Part shown: piece by piece, positions 6,638 to 9,531 of the stretch
Layout of the letters: every line of letters starts with the position of its first letter
Position numbering within the stretch: position 1 is the first letter of the stretch
Assembly (NCBI GenBank): GCA_947458895.1
Contig: CANHBY010000019.1
Location: 1 to 9,531 of the forward strand
Origin: Burkholderiales bacterium
GTDB lineage: Bacteria > Pseudomonadota > Gammaproteobacteria > Burkholderiales > Burkholderiaceae_C
Direction of reading: 5' to 3'
Length of the DNA stretch: 9,531 nucleotides
Program-made: the position numbers and the translations under genes
Notes under the pieces: generated by a model
The model's input: the letters and a program-made list of their open reading frames with translations, nothing else
Database searches by the model: none
What the model was told of the DNA's origin: nothing

Positions 6638-6982
6638 TTAGGATTCAGAAGATGAGGGCTTGTCGCTCACCGAGCTTGCCGAGGCAGCGGGTGAGGAGGT
6701 TTCAGCGGGTTTGGATTCGCTGGTTGCAGCCGGAGCCTCTTTGGCGCCAGGCGCAGAAGCCGAGGCTTCCGCCACAGCACCACCCGAGGCGCCGCCAGAC
6801 CCGCCACGAAAGTCGGTGACATACCAGCCTGTTCCCTTGAGTTGGAATCCGGCCGCAGTGACCTGTTTTTGGAATGCTGCTGCACCGCATGCTGGACACT
6901 GAGTCAGCAGGGGGTCGGAGATTTTTTGCAGCACATCTTGCGCGTGGCCGCACGAACCACAGCGGTAAGCGTAGATTGGCAT
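6638..6982 (-). CDS. FmdB-type zinc-ribbon regulatory-like protein
   Basis: A small protein of 114 residues in the FmdB/putative regulatory protein family (Pfam PF09723 type). The N-terminus MPIYAYRCGSCG is diagnostic. Cys8, Cys11, Cys29 and Cys32 form two CxxC knuckles able to bind one zinc ion. A short core follows (FQLKGTGWYVTDFRG, residues 46-60), again typical of the family. From residue 61 on the protein is a low-complexity tail of Gly, Ala, Ser, Pro, Glu and Lys, probably disordered. The family name comes from the amide-induced fmd operon of Methylophilus; a direct regulatory role in other bacteria is unproven. ATG 6982 is preferred because the family sequence starts exactly there; the open frame upstream to 7183 overlaps the ubiB end and has no homology-like content. 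AAGG sits about 9 bases before the ATG. A minus-strand TATACT (plus 7055-7060) in the gap after ubiB could be a -10 box, but no good -35 accompanies it. Confidence 0.9.
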   Translation of the reverse strand: MPIYAYRCGSCGHAQDVLQKISDPLLTQCPACGAAAFQKQVTAAGFQLKGTGWYVTDFRGGSGGASGGAVAEASASAPGAKEAPAATSESKPAETSSPAASASSVSDKPSSSES

Positions 6983-7086
6983 GTAAGGGCCTTGGAAAAA
7001 GTTGAAGCGACTGTCAATGGGAGGTTGCGGAGCGACTTTCCCCCGCAGCCCCGCAGTATAAAGCGGCCCCTTGATCGCAGCAGGGC

Positions 7087-8649
7087 TCAACCCACCAGAG
7101 TAAGTCCACCGGAGCCGCACCACCACAGGCCCACACCCACACCCAGGCTGAGCAGAACGCAGCCAGTCAGGATGCGCAGCCAACGGTGCACTTGGCGCTG
7201 CTCGGCCAGCATCGCTTCGAGCAACTTGGCCTCAACGTTGGGGCTCGGCTGCAAGGCTTGATGGACCAAACGGGGCAGCTCGGGAAGCAGCTGAACATAT
7301 CGAGGTGCCTCGTTGCGCAAGCGAGACAGCAAGCCACGCCAGCCCACCTGATCATTCATCCAGCGCTCCAGGAAGGGCTTGGCGGTTTGCCAAAGGTCGA
7401 GATCGGGGTCGAGCTCGCGACCCAAGCCCTCCACATTCAACAGCGTCTTTTGGAGCAGTACCAACTGCGGTTGAATCGAGACATTGAACCGACGCGAGGC
7501 CTGGAACAGCCTGAGCAAGACCTGACCCAAGGAGATATCCTTCAGGGGCCGGTCGAAGTGAGGCTCGCAGACAGCTCGCACAGCACCCTCCAGCTCATCA
7601 ACCCGGGTGCCTGGCGGCACCCAACCCGACTCAAGGTGCAGCTCGGCCACACGCTTGTAGTCGCGCCGAAAAAAGGCAATAAAGTTTTGAGCCAGGTACT
7701 CTTTGTCGAATTCTGTCAGGGTGCCAACGATGCCGAAGTCCAGTGCGATGTAGCGCCCAAAAGTTTTGGGATCCAGGCTGACCTGGATGTTGCCGGGGTG
7801 CATGTCGGCATGAAAAAAACCATCCCGAAATACCTGGGTGAAGAAAATCGTCACCCCATCACGCGCGAGCTGCTTGATGTCGACACCAGCCTCCTTCAGC
7901 CGCTTAAGCTGGCTGATCGGCACGCCGTTCATGCGCTCCATCACCATGACGTTGGTGGCAGAAAAATCCCAATACATTTCAGGGATCATCACCAAACCAA
8001 GGCCCTGCATGTTGCGCCTGAGTTGGCCTGCATTGGAGGCCTCACGCACCAGGTCTAACTCATCGTGAAGGTGGTTGCTGAATTCGGCAACCACCTCCCG
8101 GGGCTTTAAGCGCCGACCATCGGGCGACAAACGTTCGATCCAAACGGCCAGTGTGCGCATCAAGGCCAGGTCATCATCAATGACCTCCAACATGCCCGGC
8201 CGCAACACTTTCACAGCCACTTCACGGCCGTCACGCAGGGTGGCGAAGTGAACTTGCGCAATAGATGCGCTGGCGACCGAGTTGATGTCAAAACTGGAAA
8301 AGATTTCATCGATCGGCTTGCCGAAAGCTTGCTCGACCAACTTTTGCGCGTGCTCACCAGGAAACGGTGGCACCCGATCTTGCAAGAGTGCCAACTCGTC
8401 GGCCAAATCGGCTGGCAGCAAATCGCGCCGCGTGGACAGCACCTGACCAAACTTGACGAAAATGGGGCCCAAATGCTCGAGTGCCATTCGCAAACGCGCG
8501 CCCTGCGATGCATTCAACCGGCGCCCCGTGGGAACCAGACGAATCAGCCCTGCGAGCCAGCGCTGCTTGATGTGGTCGACCAAGAAGTCGGTCAAGCCAA
8601 AGCGCAGGACGGTGTTGGTGATGAAAAAGAACCGATTGAAATGGCGCAT
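7087..8649 (-). CDS. ubiB: Ubiquinone biosynthesis protein UbiB (ABC1/COQ8/ADCK family atypical kinase)
   Basis: A 520-residue membrane-associated atypical kinase/ATPase needed for aerobic ubiquinone (coenzyme Q) synthesis, thought to use ATP to help the Ubi enzymes reach lipid-embedded precursors. Diagnostic parts in order: the KxGQ motif Lys66-Phe-Gly-Gln69 (in [16 protein letters not shown]), the Ala-rich loop [11 protein letters not shown] (124-133) that replaces the kinase P-loop, Lys147 in [10 protein letters not shown], catalytic-loop [10 protein letters not shown] (278-287) and the metal-binding DFG at 304-306 (ALDFGIVG). The C-terminal segment 490-510 is strongly hydrophobic and would anchor the protein in the inner membrane. 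The E. coli protein is somewhat longer (546 residues) with two such helices; here the sequence ends about 10 residues after the first. The start ATG 8649 lies 3 bp after the ubiJ stop, which indicates coupled expression as in the E. coli ubiE-ubiJ-ubiB cluster. Function is secure; the anchor topology is inferred. Confidence 0.96.
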   Translation of the reverse strand: MRHFNRFFFITNTVLRFGLTDFLVDHIKQRWLAGLIRLVPTGRRLNASQGARLRMALEHLGPIFVKFGQVLSTRRDLLPADLADELALLQDRVPPFPGEHAQKLVEQAFGKPIDEIFSSFDINSVASASIAQVHFATLRDGREVAVKVLRPGMLEVIDDDLALMRTLAVWIERLSPDGRRLKPREVVAEFSNHLHDELDLVREASNAGQLRRNMQGLGLVMIPEMYWDFSATNVMVMERMNGVPISQLKRLKEAGVDIKQLARDGVTIFFTQVFRDGFFHADMHPGNIQVSLDPKTFGRYIALDFGIVGTLTEFDKEYLAQNFIAFFRRDYKRVAELHLESGWVPPGTRVDELEGAVRAVCEPHFDRPLKDISLGQVLLRLFQASRRFNVSIQPQLVLLQKTLLNVEGLGRELDPDLDLWQTAKPFLERWMNDQVGWRGLLSRLRNEAPRYVQLLPELPRLVHQALQPSPNVEAKLLEAMLAEQRQVHRWLRILTGCVLLSLGVGVGLWWCGSGGLTLVG

Positions 8650-8652
8650 GAA

Positions 8653-9204
8653 TCAAGCCGCTGGAGAACCTGGGCCCCAACGCTCAGCCAAGGTCGACAC
8701 CTGCTGAGCGGCTTGTCGCAGGCCGGCCCCCACCCATCCGCCCCAGCGCACCAATTCGCGGGCGGCAACGGGCCCCAGCATCATGGCCAGGTCGTCTTCA
8801 AGATCCCAACGCAGATTTTCAAACAGCCAGCTGATGTCAGCGGCGATCGTCGCATCACCCGACACCAAAACTTTGGGTCGTTGACCACGCAGACCATCGA
8901 CCAACAGCGTCAAAGGTTGGGAGGCATCGAGCACGACTTGCAAATCAAACGACTCGTCTTGCAGCTTTTCGGACCACTCCAACAAACCTGCAGGCGTAAT
9001 TTCAAACACCAGGGGAGGCATCGCAGGCCAGCCCTGCGGGCCCTGAGAATCAAGGCGAACCCGCCGACCGGCATGCGGCCGCAGGCGCGACATTGCCACC
9101 TCTTCGGTGGAAATGACATGGTTCAACAGGAGTATCAAACGAGGCACGGTTGCGGCGAGTAGCCAGGTGGGAGGCGTGAGGTCGGACGGCAAGGGGAAAA
9201 TCAT
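8653..9204 (-). CDS. ubiJ: Ubiquinone biosynthesis accessory factor UbiJ (SCP2-like domain)
   Basis: A 183-residue protein with an SCP2-like lipid-binding domain. In E. coli UbiJ binds lipids and, with UbiK, supports the soluble Ubi complex that modifies the ubiquinone ring. Seen here: an amphipathic/hydrophobic N-terminus (residues 1-32, with PRLILLLNHV), a beta-rich centre (about 48-115) with LVFEITPAGL, and a C-terminal helix block VSGDATIAADISWLFENL followed by RWDLEDDLAMMLGPVAAREL (114-152), which resembles the conserved GDxxxxxxL...LRWDxEEDLAxxxG end of UbiJ proteins. Position directly before ubiB supports the call. ATG 9204, with GGA just upstream, gives a start that fits the family; the frame stays open to 9372 but that stretch (Cys-rich, no family match) reads as non-coding. 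At 183 residues it is slightly shorter than the E. coli protein (about 200). UbiE, which comes first in the E. coli cluster, is not in the window. Sequence in this family diverges fast, so the call rests partly on context. Confidence 0.85.
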   Translation of the reverse strand: MIFPLPSDLTPPTWLLAATVPRLILLLNHVISTEEVAMSRLRPHAGRRVRLDSQGPQGWPAMPPLVFEITPAGLLEWSEKLQDESFDLQVVLDASQPLTLLVDGLRGQRPKVLVSGDATIAADISWLFENLRWDLEDDLAMMLGPVAARELVRWGGWVGAGLRQAAQQVSTLAERWGPGSPAA

Positions 9205-9393
9205 TTTTCCATCACTTTCTGGGCCCAAGGGGAGGCTGGGCTGTTCGCACGAGATGCAGGCATTGCATCGGGTTCGGCCGACATGGCCTAAGGCATGAAC
9301 TGAGTTTATCGCAGAGGTTGCCTGGGCTAATCCGGAGCCAAGCGCTGCACACCTCGGCTCAGGCAGATGCATCCTCGGGCTAGTGTCGTTTCA
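9205..9393. other. Upstream region of ubiJ, no gene seen
   Basis: These 189 bases before ubiJ contain no reading frame with protein-like character on either strand. The transcript start for the ubiJ-led run may lie here. A minus-strand CGATAAAC (plus about 9305-9312) is the nearest thing to a -10 box, but I see no matching -35, so no promoter is called. Confidence 0.4.
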
Positions 9394-9531
9394 AGTCTCA
9401 AATGTCGTTTGATCGCGCCGCCATCAAGCCCGCTGGCTAGGCGCGACGAGGAGTCATAGCTTGGGCTATGACGACGAGAAGCAACGACGCCATCGGGTTT
9501 GAGGGCAAGCGAGCAAGCGGCATTTGAGGCT
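9394..9531. repeat. Long imperfect palindrome at the right edge (possible extragenic repeat element)
   Basis: The last 138 bases form one large imperfect inverted repeat centred between 9462 and 9463. The core GTCATAGC (9453-9460), TTGG loop, GCTATGAC (9465-9472) is perfect. The outer ends also pair: CTCAAATG at 9397-9404 with CATTTGAG at 9521-9528, then alternating matches (CG, TTG, TCGC) further in, and an inner block in which GCCATCAAGCCCGCTGGC on the left resembles the complement of the right arm (GCCCTCAAACCCGATGGC, 15 of 18 after a one-base shift). The pairing reaches the last base, so the element may extend beyond the window. A minus-strand frame stays open through it, but arm-to-arm symmetry explains the composition better than coding. 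It could be a dispersed palindromic element or a degenerate miniature element; copy number cannot be judged here. Confidence 0.6.

Noticed and set aside
7012..7060. Promoter for the fmdB-like gene using the minus-strand TTGACA at 7012-7017 or TATACT at 7055-7060
   Set aside because: The TTGACA has no -10 at 16-18 bases and lies too near the start codon; the TATACT has no -35 partner at the usual spacing.
6983..7183. N-terminal extension of the FmdB-like protein to 7183
   Set aside because: It overlaps the ubiB 3' end, and the family always begins at the MPIYAYRC-type start found at 6982.
7186..8058. Long plus-strand open frame opposite ubiB, and another at 8248-9162 opposite ubiB/ubiJ
   Set aside because: Both are antisense to well-supported ubiquinone genes and have no recognisable domains.
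9205..9372. N-terminal extension of ubiJ with several Cys residues
   Set aside because: The Cys spacing does not form a clear metal site, and the extension precedes the natural UbiJ start with its own GGA.
9394..9531. Coding gene on the minus strand through the right-edge palindrome
   Set aside because: The open frame is explained by the symmetrical GC-rich arms; no start with a ribosome binding site or family motif is seen in the part available.
1..9531. tRNA genes, CRISPR array, toxin-antitoxin or phage-defence genes
   Set aside because: Read on both strands; no cloverleaf-like segment, no regularly spaced direct repeats and no reading frame of those families was found.

Overview
The window looks like a piece of a betaproteobacterial chromosome, most likely Burkholderiales of the Comamonadaceae type. 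This rests on the order ubiJ-ubiB-fmdB-like-DUF502-aspS-nudB-EEP on one strand, on the protein sequences, and on a GC-rich coding style. I recognise the families by motif from the sequence alone; no database search was made.

Right two thirds (about 2744-9204, minus strand): a compact run of seven co-directional housekeeping genes, read right to left. UbiJ and UbiB, 3 bp apart, serve ubiquinone biosynthesis. A small FmdB-type zinc-ribbon protein and a DUF502 membrane protein follow, 18 bp apart. Next come aspartyl-tRNA synthetase, the Nudix enzyme NudB (folate pathway) and an endonuclease/exonuclease/phosphatase-family protein whose start overlaps the nudB stop. Hairpins between DUF502 and aspS (5935-5953) and between aspS and nudB (about 4042-4086) may adjust expression inside the run. 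The synthetase carries the His30/Gly81 pair associated with non-discriminating AspRS, so the organism probably makes Asn-tRNA(Asn) by transamidation.

Middle (2293-2743): a 451-bp stretch without an intact gene, just past the end of the run. It holds a short relic of the C-terminus of a YtcJ-like amidohydrolase. Related genomes often have a cardiolipin synthase gene after the EEP gene, so this looks like a rearrangement scar.

Left third (1-2292): a class I glutamine amidotransferase-like protein on the minus strand faces a membrane acyltransferase (acyltransferase_3/OafA type) on the plus strand. They converge on a 256-bp spacer with inverted repeats. The acyltransferase gene is visibly more AT-rich than the conserved run and is probably accessory or acquired.

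Right edge (9205-9531): no gene. The last 138 bases form a very long imperfect palindrome centred at 9462/9463 that runs to the end of the window. It resembles a dispersed extragenic palindromic element and is the most unusual structure here. I see no tRNA, rRNA, CRISPR array, intact insertion sequence or defence system, and nothing that amounts to a new multi-gene system.
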